64,000 nucleotides of DNA from Chlorokybus atmophyticus. Its lineage: Eukaryota; Streptophyta; Chlorokybophyceae; Chlorokybales; Chlorokybaceae. The stretch's first letter is position 1. Each line of letters begins with the position of its first letter. Below the pieces are notes generated by a model. The model was not told the DNA's origin. It worked only from the letters and a program-made list of their open reading frames with translations, and made no database searches. Of this stretch, positions 22,751-33,786 are shown piece by piece. The position numbers were made by a program, and so were the translations under genes. Location of the stretch: NCBI GenBank assembly GCA_009103225.1, contig RHPI01002069.1:1915601-1979600 (forward strand). The letters run 5' to 3'.

Positions 22751-23020
22751 CAAGGTGAGTCAACAACAAGATCAGCACTGCCGCCGCCGTCGCTGTTGCT
22801 CTACTCAAGCACAACAACAACAACAACTACGGCGTGCAAGCTTACAGCGCCGGCGCCCTGCAAGGTACGCTGCGTCAGCTACCGAGTGCGGCTCGGGGCT
22901 GTGATGTCGGCAGAGAGTGCAGGCTGAGGGCGCGTTCAACGCCCGCCTGCATCCTCTGCGGTGGCAAATTCACTAGTTGCCGACGTCACGCGCTGTCAGC
23001 CAGTGACGTCGGCAGTCGAG
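22750..23020 (+). repeat. Dispersed repeat, copy 2 (pairs with 15843-16110)
   Basis: Second copy of the repeat described at 15843-16110, in the same orientation, with the shared AAC run and the block ATGTCGGCAGAGAGTGCAG. Confidence 0.8.
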
Positions 23021-23774
23021 TATCGGTCAAGATGCGAGCGCCTACATCAAGTAGCTCTCTCGACCGAAAATGAGTGTTCAAGGGTTAGGCCAAATCCAAC
23101 AATCGGTATTCCTTTGTACTCAGGGCTGAGAATTAATTAGATATTGGCTTCATCTAACGAATCAATAACCGTGACATATAACCATGACATGAATGTCATA
23201 ATGGCACCAATAGTTCATGAAGATAACAATATTTTGTTATGACGAATTAAGAGCCATATTTGTAATCAAGCTTGACACAAACAAACAAATAATGAACAAA
23301 AACGCGAATAAAAATGCCTTTTATATGTGGCAATTAAGCTTGAGTGTGTGTGTTTGTTTATATACATATACACATATAATATATACATAGTTAAAGAAAG
23401 AATACATAATCTGTATATATATCATATGTTGTTCACACATATATATATACATATACATACCGTGTGCCATGTGTATGTATATATATACACATATAGGTAT
23501 ATATACATATATATACATATATATACCGCAGTTACCCCATTAGAGTTTCCCTCTTTATACAGTTCTCCTTCGTTAGAACATTGGGGGAACTGTATTTGCA
23601 CAATTGAGTCCCCNNNNNNNNNNNNNNNNNNNNNNNNNNNNNNNNNNNNNNNNNNNNNNNNNNNNNNNNNNNNNAATATACTGTTCCCCTTGAAGGGAAT
23701 TGAATATATGCAAAGCTTAAATGCAGTGTGCAATGCTGTGCCACACCAAACCAATCCCACGCCAAGTTTCAAGA
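23021..23774. other. AT-rich spacer with assembly gap (N) at 23614-23674
   Basis: A TATACATA-rich low-complexity tract spans about 23340-23525. It is followed by GTTACCCCATTAGAG at 23531, a motif that recurs in variant form near 35258 and 42509. Sixty-one Ns mark an assembly gap at 23614-23674. No gene is supported. The gap may hide the 5' part of the left LTR of the next element. Confidence 0.7.
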
Positions 23775-24382
23775 TGTCATGCCTATCACCCGAGCATGGC
23801 AGTCTTCATCGGGCATGCCTACAGCGAGACCCTCACCCGGCTTACCAGCATGGCGACCCGCGCGCGTCACTGACCAGTAGCTAGGTCATGTCTTTAGAGT
23901 AGCTCATGAACATAGCCTACATAGGCACCGCGCGTAGCTGTTCAGCTGTGAGTTTAGTTATAAGTTGTGGTCTATATATATCAAGTGGGGTTTTCTTGTG
24001 TAAATAGCCTCGATATGACCGTTAGTTTATGTTCTGGACAGTCATGAGTCGACTTGTATAAGTAGGCACAGTGTTCACCGGATCAGCTGGTGACACTGTG
24101 AGTGAGAAAGCTAAGAGCTTGTGAAGCGACTTGAACCACGAAACACGCCGTCCCGGTTCCCAAGAATGCCCTCACCGTGTGAGAGCGGTGCATGCTCGTG
24201 TGCACTGTGCTTGTCCTTGTCGTGAGCTTGGTGTACTTGGTTGCGGTGTGCTTGTTGGCATCAGTCAGGGCATAGCATCCACGTGTTGCTTGCTCATTCA
24301 CCTCACTTAACAGTGTAATCTCTCTGCCACTCATGCAAAGAACTGTGTAAACAGCGCTACCTATAGTAGTGGCTTGTTGACT
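23775..24382 (+). repeat. Left LTR (5'-truncated) of the methyltransferase retrotransposon
   Basis: It aligns with 34029-34629 over its whole length with few differences: shared landmarks are TGTCATGCCTATCACC, GACCAGTAGCTAGGTCAT, ATATGACCGTTAGTTTATG and TCACTTAACAGTGTAATC. Compared with the right LTR it lacks the first 240 or so bases; an N gap lies just upstream. Confidence 0.88.
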
Positions 24383-24699
24383 CACAGTGTCACCCTCTTT
24401 GCTCAAGTGAGTGTAGTTGCAGGCTGCACATCAGCATCGCAATCTGTAGTTGTACACATCGCAGTGCATTGTTGTCACCGTCATCGCATAGCGTGCACAA
24501 GCGCTAGTGTGTTGGGTGATAGCAGCATTGGAGATCCCATTGTAGAGCACAAACACTCTACCCTTCATCCACTTTCACCATCGCATCAGCTGTATGAGCA
24601 GGCCCACCCCTTTCTCGCCAATAGAAGAAGGGAACCTCAACAGCTGGAGCCCAACCTCCAACCTTACCTACGAGCGCGCAAGTGAAGGGAGCGATTAGC

Positions 24700-27065
24700 G
24701 TAGCAGCAGATGCCTCGTCTTCGGCTTCACCTCCACTCACTCCACTCCTCGACAACGAGCATCTCCACCACCGTCGGACAGTGACGACGAGGAGATGGAG
24801 CCTTCCAGCTCAACCAACTCCCTACGCTTCTCCGGACGCCCTGGCACCACCTCACTTGACGAGTTCATCATCAAGTTCTACTCTAAGATGCGGCAGCAAG
24901 CCCTCAAGAGCAAGGACTGGACAGATGAGGTATCGTTTCATGTCCGCTCAATACCTTGATCACGAAGCACATGATGTGTGGAAGTCCGTCGCTGAGTTGC
25001 ACAAGATTGATGGCTATGGCGAGTTGGCCAGCACCATAGCCTCCACGTCACTGCATAGCCCATCGGTTACTGTCCCTATAGCAGCGGCCCCGCCAGCCTC
25101 AGTCACGGGTCTCACTCTAGCTGCAGCCATGGAGGATGCAGAGAATGAAGAAGTTGAGGTGGTAGTGGCCTCATTGACTCCTGCAGAGATCGAAAGTAAG
25201 CCGAGCGCCGGATCAGGATACTCAACCGCACCGCTGCCATCATCAGGGAGCAACAAGAGGAGCAGCAAGCTGCAGCATTGGAGATAGGTACGCCTCTGCT
25301 ACCAACACCGAACTCGCGTGCTCCACCGGGAGGCAGTGTTTTCACCCTTGGCTCAATGGCATTGCGTGCACCCGCGCTTACGGTGGGCGCTGCCATGTCG
25401 GACTCCCCGTTGAAGACCTCTACGCCGCACTCCGGCGCACCTTCCCACCTCAGACCAACAGCAAGGTGGAGGAGTTGAGGCTTTTTCGACGGAAGCCCAA
25501 CGAGGACCCTCTCCGACTGTATTCGCGGCTGGAAGGGTTGCTTAAAGACACTGACTACAAGATCGTCAGTGAGGCGGCGGCAGCAGTGGTGTATGTGGCC
25601 GAGTTGGATCCCACCCTGAGCGAGTCGACGCGCCTGACATTGAACTACAGCAGACCCCTCGGCTACACCCTCAAGGAAGCTTTCGAGACTGCACAAGCCA
25701 TCCCTAAGCGCGCGGTGTATGAGAAAGCAGTGTTGGACACCAACCGCAGTGCCTCGCAGCCTATGGCAGGCACAAGTGCAGAGCCCCTTCGGCGGGACCG
25801 CAGCCGAGAGCCGCAAGGCATCCACAACAAGGATAAACGGTCAGCTCATGCTGCCCTTGTGGCTCCAGTGCTGTGCCACCGGTGTGGTCAGCATGGCCAC
25901 TACCAAAAGGAGTGCACCGAAGATTACGGCAACCTTGTGTGCGACTACTGCCACAAGACGGGACACCTGAAGACAGTATGCTGGCTCAAGTTCCCTGATC
26001 TGCGGCCCTCTATTGGCTACAACAACGGCAACAACGCTGTTGGCTACCGCGGCAACAACAACAACAACAACAACAACAACAACGGGGGCTACAACAACAG
26101 CAACCACGCTGGCGGCTACAACAACAGCAACAACGCTGGTGGTCGCAACAATGGCAACAACGCTGGTGGCCACAATCCCAACAACAACAACAACGCCGGG
26201 GTCCGCAAGGAAGAAGCTGGCTACAGAGGGAAAAACCGCCCTCCACAGCACAAAGGACCTGAGGGACGTCCTCGTGCTGGGGCTGCTGCTGTAAAGGCAC
26301 CAGCCAATCCACCAGCTATTGACCAAGTGGCAGCCCTGATGGCGCGCGTGGCACAGCTGGAGGAGAACAAGGAGCAGGATTATCAAGCCTGCCATGCTGC
26401 TAGGTGGGCGCTGATGGCACCAAAACGGGATAGGGACACTCCCACGCCGTCACGCGTACAACCATCAAGACGTGCGCGCGGGGAAGCTGGCGCGTCGTCA
26501 ACAGCGGCATCGTCGGACGCCACAAGTGGTGCTGCCTCGGCAGCCACAACCACTACTGGGACGACGCCGTCGACGACACCGTCGGCATCCACACCGACCA
26601 CGACAGCAGGTGTCAGCACTCTTGGCACCACGCTGTCCCCGGTGATGGAAAGCACCAACGCCGCAACAACCATGGTCGTTGGGTTCGTGGGTGGTGAATC
26701 CACCACTCCTGCCTCCATTGAAGCGACCACATCGGCCACCACTGCTGCCACCCTCACAGCCGCCACTCCCGTAACGGCGACTGCTGCAGGTGCCACCACC
26801 ATCGCCTCCAGTAGTGCTGCCACACCCACTGCACCACTACCTGAGATTCGCACAGCACCGCCACCAGCACTTAATATCACACAGCAAGTGCCACGCGGAC
26901 CACAAGCAGAACGCGCCTGGGCGTCCGTTCTACGCAATGTGGAGCCCACCATCATTGCGTACGGACTAGGGGGGCAACGCACCACGCGTGTGGCACGCGA
27001 TGATCGCATCTTGCCCCTACCACCTCCAAAGTACCACACACTGCCGGAACCCACACAACAGCAGC
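24700..27065 (+). pseudogene. Gag of the methyltransferase retrotransposon
   Basis: The block RFSGRPGTTSLDEFIIKF at about 24815-24870 is the usual start of a Ty3-type capsid domain. The frame changes near 24955 (then DHEAHDVWKSVAELHK) and again near 25290-25410. From about 25405 one frame runs to 27073: VEELRLFRRKPNEDPLRLYS, then two zinc knuckles, CHRCGQHGHYQKEC and CDYCHKTGHLKTVC, at about 25870-25985. After these come an Asn/Gly-rich stretch encoded by AAC repeats (about 26020-26200) and a long Ser/Thr/Ala-rich tail. The zinc knuckles indicate nucleic-acid packaging. The frameshifts make this copy non-functional. Confidence 0.85.
26020..26205 (+). repeat. AAC trinucleotide-rich tract encoding Asn/Gly repeats
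   Basis: AAC runs interspersed with GGC/GCT units encode poly-Asn and GGYNNSN-like repeats directly after the Gag zinc knuckles. The tract is in frame with Gag. Confidence 0.85.
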
Positions 27066-28690
27066 AAGGATGAAATCCTCACCGGCACTGCACCGGAGAT
27101 GAGGGATCGTCTCTTCGGGGTCACCTACCGGCAACCTGCAGTGTTAGAGCTGACCATTCAGTTGTTTTTGGCATTACACACAAGATTGCAGGGCGCACCC
27201 AGTCCAACGCTGCAACCCATGCCCGCTCAACAGATCAACTTCGAGCCCTCACCACTGGACCCACTCGGACTCCAGCGCCGCAAAATACAAGACCTCGTGG
27301 TCACCATGTCAGATATCGCGCTGGGCACAGATCCCGCTCTCCGGGGGCTCACTCTAGGCAGCCGTCAAGACCGGTTCCCTGCCCTCGAACAGGCACATTG
27401 ATATCCGGTGGACCAAGCTGCCCAAGTGGACGCGCGCCGACAGGCGTACGAAGCAGCACACGCCGTTGCCGTACCAGCCGTAGCGCCGGCAAATGTTGCC
27501 AGCGCCTTTGCGGCGCTGACAACAGGGCACTCCACGGCAGTCGCCATCGCACAGCCAAGACAAGGAACTGTTGCAGACCAAGCGAGGGCGTTGGCACAAC
27601 AATTGAGGGGGGTAATCGCCCCGCTGCTGCCTCCTTTGGTCGAAGACATGTCTGAGGATCACCACGATGCAGGGCAAGGGTACCTCACCCTGCAAGGGGA
27701 CACCACACAGCGAGGAGGAGCTGGTATGGTGGGGGAGCAACAACTCCGTACCGCACTCATCCGACAAGCAGTCATGCTGCACAGGTCTGAGGGCAACACA
27801 TTAAGACAGATGATGGGGATGCGAGAGGGCAGCGCCGGTCGAGCCCGTCTCGTGACATGGCTCGTTGCCAATCACCCTGCTGTCCCCCTGTTTGCCTTTG
27901 GCAACCGAGCATTATGGTTGAGGGCATTCGTTCGTTCGCTGCGACAAGCATACGACGAGGCTGCCACCACATCCCCGGACACGCTGGAGGGAGTGCAAGA
28001 GGCAATGCTGCGGCTGCCAGGGGTGGAAGCCGCACGACAACGGCGGCGCATCGCCATTGCTCATGAGCTACACGCACAGCAGACTGATCTCCAGCGCACC
28101 CTACGCGCGCGCGCCATGACCGTGCTCGATGTGGGAGTGGTACAAGGAAGGTGGGATGCCTACATGGCAGGGATCTTGCGAGTCCCCACCATCACCCACG
28201 ACATGCGGCGACAGCTACTACGCGCCGTATATCTGCAGCCCATGCCTCAATATCATCACTGGATCGACATGGACACCGAGCCCACGGCCACGTGGGAAGG
28301 GACGTTGGTCAGAGAAGCGGCTCATGCTGTCCGATGGACGTACGCCGCGGAGCAAGCGGAACGCGAGGCAGGCCCAAAAGCACCGGGTCCGCCGGGGTTT
28401 CCTCCACAGCCAATGGGTACGCCCGCGGGCATGATTTCATCTTCGCAGAGGCGGCACCTGCACCGCCACCACAACCGGTGCCGGAACCTTCAGCACCGAG
28501 GCCCCCCCGTGTCTACCAACCACCACGACAAAGTCGGTTCGGCAGAGGGAGAGAGCAAGGAGAGGGTCCTCTTGACCCAGCAGGCAGAGGAGCTCTGGCT
28601 GCAATGCGCTCAGCACCCCCAGCTGAGAGAAATGAGGCAAAGGTGCAGACAGCTCGTACGAAGAGGCTGCGCATCAACGCCAATGCTGCC
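27065..28690 (+). pseudogene. Unidentified region between Gag and protease of the retrotransposon
   Basis: About 540 codons lie in a frame +1 to Gag, with a TGA at 27399-27401 (probable former CGA), and then in a third frame after about 28420. Visible blocks are EMRDRLFGVTYRQPAVLEL, LALHTRLQGAPSPT, NPAVPLF-like LVANHPAVPLFAFGNRALW, QAYDEAATTSPDTLEGVQ and a basic Pro/Arg-rich C-terminal part with RPPRVYQPPRQSRFGRG. It is helix-rich and Gln/Ala-rich. I recognise no domain. It could be a second structural protein or a diverged matrix/capsid extension. Confidence 0.55.
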
Positions 28691-29160
28691 ATGGTGGCCA
28701 AGGCAAGCACGTTACCATTAACGGCCTGGCACCCAAGCGAGCGATGTTGGACACCGGAGCACAGCCTGTCATCATCAGGCGCTTCCTCGCACGGTCCCTC
28801 GGCATAACCAGCTCCGACTTGGTGCCTTGCCCGTACGTGTTGGACACTGCCACAGGTAGCCGAGATAAGGTGATGGGAGTTACCAGGGAGGCCTTTTGCA
28901 TTCGGTTGACAGGGCTGGACCCAACCCACACAACCGAGATCGTCCAGCAATGTGTGGTCACCAATGCCGGCTCCTTCGACTTTCTGCTTGGGCAGGATTT
29001 CAACTTCCCTGTGGGCATGGGCCTCGACTGCTGGACAAAGCGGGCGTGGTTTCGGCCACATTGGGATGAGGATGACGGAGAGGTGCAGGGTTTCCTGCCT
29101 CTCGAGTTGGTCTCGTGCACGCGCGCCCAACGCAAAGTGGCTGCCGTGGCCACACGCAGC
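28690..29160 (+). pseudogene. Aspartic protease domain of the retrotransposon
   Basis: The frame starting near 28690 reads APKRAMLDTGAQPVIIRR, where DTGA is the catalytic motif of retroviral-type aspartic proteases, then SFDFLLGQDFNFPVGMGLD with the LLG-x-D block typical of gypsy proteases. The frame then continues without a break toward the methyltransferase domain, so protease and methyltransferase were made as one polyprotein. Confidence 0.85.
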
Positions 29161-29439
29161 CACGCCCGCACACGGGAGGCTGCAACGGCCACATACGACG
29201 GCGCGCGGACGCAAGTCGTCACTGGTGCCACGGCCCCGTGTCGAAATGTCGACTCCTCTCCCACCCCGTACAACGAGGAGCAGGAGGATGACACCGTGGA
29301 AGTAGCATTACAAGACCCAGCTGAACGGCGCTGGCGCGCACAGGTGGACGCAAACGTCTTGCTCCGCCATCCACTGATCACCACGCGCTTCCCTAACTAC
29401 CGAAGCCACAAAAAGGTGCAGGACCAGCATATGGTGGCC

Positions 29440-30480
29440 ACCGAAGTGGTGGAGTTCCACACCTTTTGCAGGCAACAGGGCATCACAGTGTTGGAGCTGT
29501 TTGGAGGCATTGGCAGTGGTCTTGCCGCGGTCCTCAACACGGGTGTGAAGGTTGTCAAATACTATTACTGCGACCCAGACCCACACGCGCAAACGGCCCT
29601 CAAGCACCACTTACGCTAACTGCACGAAAGGTATTCACATCAACTACCCCTCTCGGCGTTGCAAGGCAGCCTCAGAGCGTTGCCACAAGACATCCGACTG
29701 ATCACCGAAGATCACCTACTGTCCCTCGGCAACGTCGACCTATTAATAGCTGGGTGGGAATGCACAGGGCACTCCAGTGCAGGCAAGGGGCAAGGCCTCG
29801 AAAACCCTCGCTCAGGGCTGTTTTGGGAGCTGATGAGAATCATCCACCTCCTTCAACACCACCGGATCTCCAGACCCCTGGGGTACGTCATCAAAAATGT
29901 GCATTCAGAGGACGACAAGCGTCCGCACGTGGCCTCCAGCTACCGACAAGTTTGCTCCATTCTGGGGCACCCACTCAAGGTGAACACTGCACGACATGGC
30001 TCGCGCGCACATCGTGTACGTGCCAAGTGGACAAACTTGGCCGCCGTGCAGGAACTCATGACCGCAGAATACACGCGCAGCGCTCGGCCGCACAACCTGC
30101 TAGTCGATGACATCCTTGACCCCGGCCGCAAAGCACAACCTGTCCTGCGTCATGACCACAACCACTTCTACTCATGCAATCAGCCCGGTCAGCCCCGTCG
30201 CGCACTCCCCACATTGGTGTCCTACCCGGGCTCCTACGCATTTTGGAACGGTGGTGACGGGATGGTGTGGAATGCGACCACCAACAGGCTGGAGGAACCC
30301 AGTGCACGCGAACGTAAACGCGCCATGGGATTCTTCCCCAACAGCATCACGGGCTCATCGCTGACAGATAATCAGCAATGCCAGCTGCTTAGCCGCGCCA
30401 TGGACCAGAACAGCATGGTATGGCTGCTGGAGCTGAGCTCGCATTGCAGGACCGCCACGTGTCCTTCGAGGATCTCGAAC
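29440..30480 (+). pseudogene. DNMT3-like cytosine-5 DNA methyltransferase domain inside Pol
   Basis: A canonical, non-permuted C5-methyltransferase lies in the protease frame. Motif I (SAM binding) is ITVLELFGGIGSGLAAVL at about 29480-29533, followed by KYYYCDPDPHA. Motif IV is DLLIAGWECTGHSSAGKGQG with the catalytic Cys at 29761-29763 (WECT replacing the usual PCN/PCQ), followed by LENPRSGLFWEL. Motif VI should be ENV but reads IKNV (Lys codon 29893-29895). Motif VIII is GSRAHRVRAKWTNL, as in DNMT3 (SAAHRARYFWGN). Motifs IX-X are ERKRAMGFFP and CQLLSRAMDQNSMVWLL. A TAA at 29617-29619 interrupts the frame after motif I. The loss of the ENV glutamate and the stop make this copy inactive. The family normally methylates cytosine in DNA. 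Confidence 0.88.
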
Positions 30481-32040
30481 ACTTGGTTGGGGGGTGGGCT
30501 GATCGCAGAGCCGTCACTAAGGCAGCTCACACAGCCCTCGAGGTGGTCCATACGGAGGAGCAAGCAGCAGTGACAGTGGAGGACATTCCCGTGGTTGCCA
30601 ATGCGACCTCTTGGGACCATGCCATTGGCCCGTTGGCCACAGAAAACACTCGAGAGAAGCTGGAGGCTCTCCTCAACAAATGGAGGAGCCAATTCAGCTT
30701 TAATGTGAAGGAATTGGGTACATGCTCAGTGTACCAGATGGACATCGAGCTGGTGGACACTGAGCCGGTGTTCCGGCGGCAATACAAACTCTCCAAGTTG
30801 GAAGAGGACCTGGTGGAACAGAGATGTAAGGCGCTGCTTGATGCAGGCCTTATCGAAGAGTCCACATCGGACTGCGCAGCAGCAACCGTTATGTCATTGA
30901 AGAAGGTTTTAGCAGGCAACTGGACAAAGCGACGCATGTGTGGCGAATATCGCCCCCTCAACAACAAGACCAAGCAAGACAGGTACCCCATGCCCACAGC
31001 AGAGGGTATCTTTGATGATGTGGGAGACTGCACAGTCTTCAGCTCCTGGACATGCGTCAAGGGTACAACCAAATCGCCATCAAGGACGAGGACAACACCT
31101 CCTTCTGGGGCAACCGACAGCTGTACCAATGGAAGGTAATGCCGTTCGGGCTGAAGAATGCCCCCGCCAAGTTTCAACGCGTCATGGACAAGGCCTTGAA
31201 GGGGCTGCACTGCGCGCGGTGCTACATCGATGACATCCTCATCCTCAGCCGCAGCAACGAGGAGCATCTTCAGCACATTGAAGCGGTGCTGGAACGACTC
31301 AAGGGAGTGGGGATGACCGTACACCCCGACAAGTGTACCTTCTTCACCCACAAGGTGCCGTACTTAGGGCACATGATTGTGCCCGATGGTGTGTATGTGT
31401 AGCAGGCAAAAGTAGAGGCTCTGGCAGCTATCCCTGCCCCGACAGACCTCACACGTCTGCGCGCTTTCTTGGGACTTGCCAACTACTATCACCGGTTCGT
31501 GAAGGACTTCGCGAAGATCGCAAGGCCCCTCAACGAGCTACTGAAGAAGGAGGTGGAGTTCACATGGAAGGAGCCGCAACGCAGCAGGCCTTCGAGGAGC
31601 TGAAGAGCAGGCTCACCACCGCTCCCATCCTTCAACGTCCGGACTACGCCAAGCTTTTCATCCTTCACACAGACTGGAGCGAGCTGGGGATGGGAGCGGT
31701 GCTGGTGCAGCACGATGAGAACAAAAAGGAGCGGGTGGTGTCATACGCCAGCCGAAGCAACAACAGCGCCAAGGCCAACTACAGCAGCTACGAGGGGGAG
31801 TGCCTCGCTGCAGTGTGGGCCATCTCCTTCTTCCGACCTTTCCTCTTGGGTCGGCAGTTCCAACTGATCACCGATCATCAGCCCCTCAAGTGGCTGATGA
31901 CCGACCAACATCTGACAGGGAAACTTGCTCGATGGGCCCTGCTGTTGCAGGAGTACGACTTCGAGATCGACCACCGCGCTGGCCTCACCAACCAAAACGC
32001 CGATGGCCTCAGTCGCAACCCTCACCTCAGCAACAACGAG
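30481..32040 (+). pseudogene. Reverse transcriptase and RNase H of the retrotransposon
   Basis: The RT starts in one frame (RRMCGEYRPLNNKTKQDRYP, with PMPTAEGIFDDVGDCTVFS), shifts near 31040 and continues with MRQGYNQIAIKDEDNTSFWG, the palm block QWKVMPFGLKNAPAKFQRVM and the catalytic YIDD at 31223-31234. A TAG at 31400-31402 interrupts DGVYV/QAKVEAL. A second frameshift near 31570 precedes RNase H: LFILHTDWSELGMGAVLVQ, then SSYEGECLAAVWAI and TDHQPLKWL, ending in FEIDHRAGLTNQNADGLSR. The order and motifs are those of Ty3/gypsy. Confidence 0.9.
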
Positions 32041-32279
32041 GCAACTGGAGCTCGGCATGAGCTCGTCCCTGCAGCAACAACCCCCACCATGGCAGCCATG
32101 TTTGCTGCTGCCGCGTTGCGCTCAGGGCGCAAGACCAACACCACGGCCTCAGCAGTGGCAGAGGAGATTCCTGCCCTTGAGCCTACCGGCCCTGCGGCAA
32201 CCACACCCTTGGGAGACGCCCACACAGCCGATATTGAAGTCGATGACACAGAGCTGGCGCCCACTGACACCAGGCAGGA

Positions 32280-33490
32280 CATATGGCGGGACAAGCCATC
32301 ACTCTCCTTCCTTCAAAGTGGCCAGCTTCCCTCCGGCATGAGTGCCCGAGAGAAGGACCGTGTCAACCAACGCACCCGTAACTATCGATGGGCAGGTGAC
32401 AAGATGTATCGCCGTTTCCATGACGAAGACAAGGAAGTGCCGACACCAGTCACGCGCGAGGGCATTATCACTTCCCTCCACACTGAGCTTGGACACTTCG
32501 GTTTCAAGCGTACAGTCAGCCTAGTGAGGGCACAATATTGGTGGTATGGGTTAACAAAACAGGTGCAGGGGTTCGTCAGCCACTGCCAACAGTGTGACAT
32601 GGTGCGCGCCAGCCTCAACACGCGTAGCGCCACCTTGCACCCACTCCCCATCTCCGGTCTCTTTTACCAATGGGGGCTCGACATCTTGGGGGACTTGGCA
32701 CCCTCAGCGCGTGGCAACCGTTACATCCTGGTCATGATCAAGCACTTCTCTAAATGGGTGGAGCTGGTACCATTACCCGACAAGAGCAGCAGGGGGGTGT
32801 CTCAAGCCTTCCTCTCTCACGTTCTTAGCCGATTTGGCAGCTGCGCCGAGGTCATCACTGACCAAGGTACTGAGTTCAGAGGGGAATTCGACACCCTCTT
32901 AGACAAGTGTTACATCGACCACCGCCGTACCTCGCGTGATCACCCTCAAGCCGACGGTCTCGCCGAGCGTAAAGTGCAGACCATCAAGAAGGCACTCTGC
33001 AAGTACGTGCTGGAGTACGAGACGAACACTTGAGATGACCACCTCCCGTGGGTGGCCCTCGGATATCGATTGTCAAAGCAGGCGGCTCTGCGTAAGTACA
33101 GCCCGTACTACCTGCTGTTCGGGCGACCACCATTGCTCCCCTTCCGTGCGCAGCAGGAGGTGGATCGCGTCGTGAACAACCTCGACAACTCTGACTGGAT
33201 GCACCACGACATCACCACGCGCGCTGCGCTTTTCGAGCGCACCGTCCTCATGGCCTTCAACAACCTGCGCATTGCGCAGCATTGCGACACGCTGCGCTAC
33301 GAGCGCGTACGCAGCGGCTTCTACAAGGAGCGCCAACGGCGGTTCAAAGCTGGGGACTTTGCCTATCGCATGGCAGCCACCAAAGACACGCTTGACACCT
33401 CCGTAGGCCGCACCGTCTACAAGGTACTCAAAGTGTACCCCACAGGGGTGCTTGACCTCCTTGGTCAAAACGGAGAGAGGTTGAGGACAA
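32280..33490 (+). pseudogene. Integrase of the retrotransposon
   Basis: The same frame as RNase H gives the H2C2 zinc-binding region (HTELGHFGFKRTVSLVRAQ, then SHCQQCDM). The catalytic core has the first Asp in WGLDILGDL, the second in EVITDQGTEFRG and the Glu in HPQADGLAERKVQTIKKAL. A TGA at 33031-33033, most likely a former TGG (Trp) in TWDDHLPW, splits the frame, after which LGYRLSKQAALRKYSPYYLL and the C-terminal strand-rich domain follow (YKVLKVYPTGVLDLLG). Confidence 0.9.
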
Positions 33491-33740
33491 CATGGTGAAC
33501 TGTGTGCCGTGTCACCTTCCTTACGTAGCCGGCTTCGGGCGTATCCAGCACCCTCGTCCCGCGCGCAGCACACGCTGTGAACGCTGCGGCAGCGCCGGCG
33601 ACGATGAACTCATGATGCTCTGCGATGGCTGCAACAAGGGCCTGCATTGCTACTGCCTGGAGCCACCTTTGAACGCGATACCCATGGAGGAGTATTGGTG
33701 CGACGATTGCCGTACCAACGGCCCTCCTCACTTGCGTTAG
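33490..33740 (+). pseudogene. C-terminal PHD finger of the retrotransposon
   Basis: After a one-base frame change near 33490 the product ends with a PHD finger: CERCGSAGDD, LMMLCDGCNKGLHCYCLEPP and YWCDDC give the Cys4-His-Cys3 pattern with the conserved aromatic residue before the last Cys pair. PHD fingers commonly read histone H3 tails. Its place behind the integrase parallels the chromodomain of chromoviruses and suggests a targeting module. The stop is at 33738-33740. Confidence 0.88.
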
Positions 33741-33778
33741 CAGCTGAGCTCTGGAGCTGGAACCTCCCCTAGAGCCCA

Positions 33779-33786
33779 GGGGGGGG
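33779..33786 (+). other. Polypurine tract before right LTR
   Basis: A run of eight Gs, preceded by AG, abuts the start of the right LTR (TGGCTTGTTG at 33787). Its position is that of a plus-strand primer for a plus-oriented LTR retrotransposon. Confidence 0.7.

Noticed and set aside
23387-23540. Tandem ATATAC repeats as a CRISPR-like or centromeric array
   Set aside because: The tract is simple low-complexity sequence without defined units or spacers.
29617-29659. Protease-methyltransferase and the second methyltransferase half as two genes
   Set aside because: Both halves are in the same frame and separated only by one TAA; motif I and motif IV belong to one domain.
31333-31570. The first 75 codons of the long ORF starting at 31333 as RT coding sequence
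   Set aside because: In this stretch the RT frame is a different one (PDGVYV, QAKVEAL, LRAFLGLANYYH); the 31333 frame is only real from about 31570 onward.
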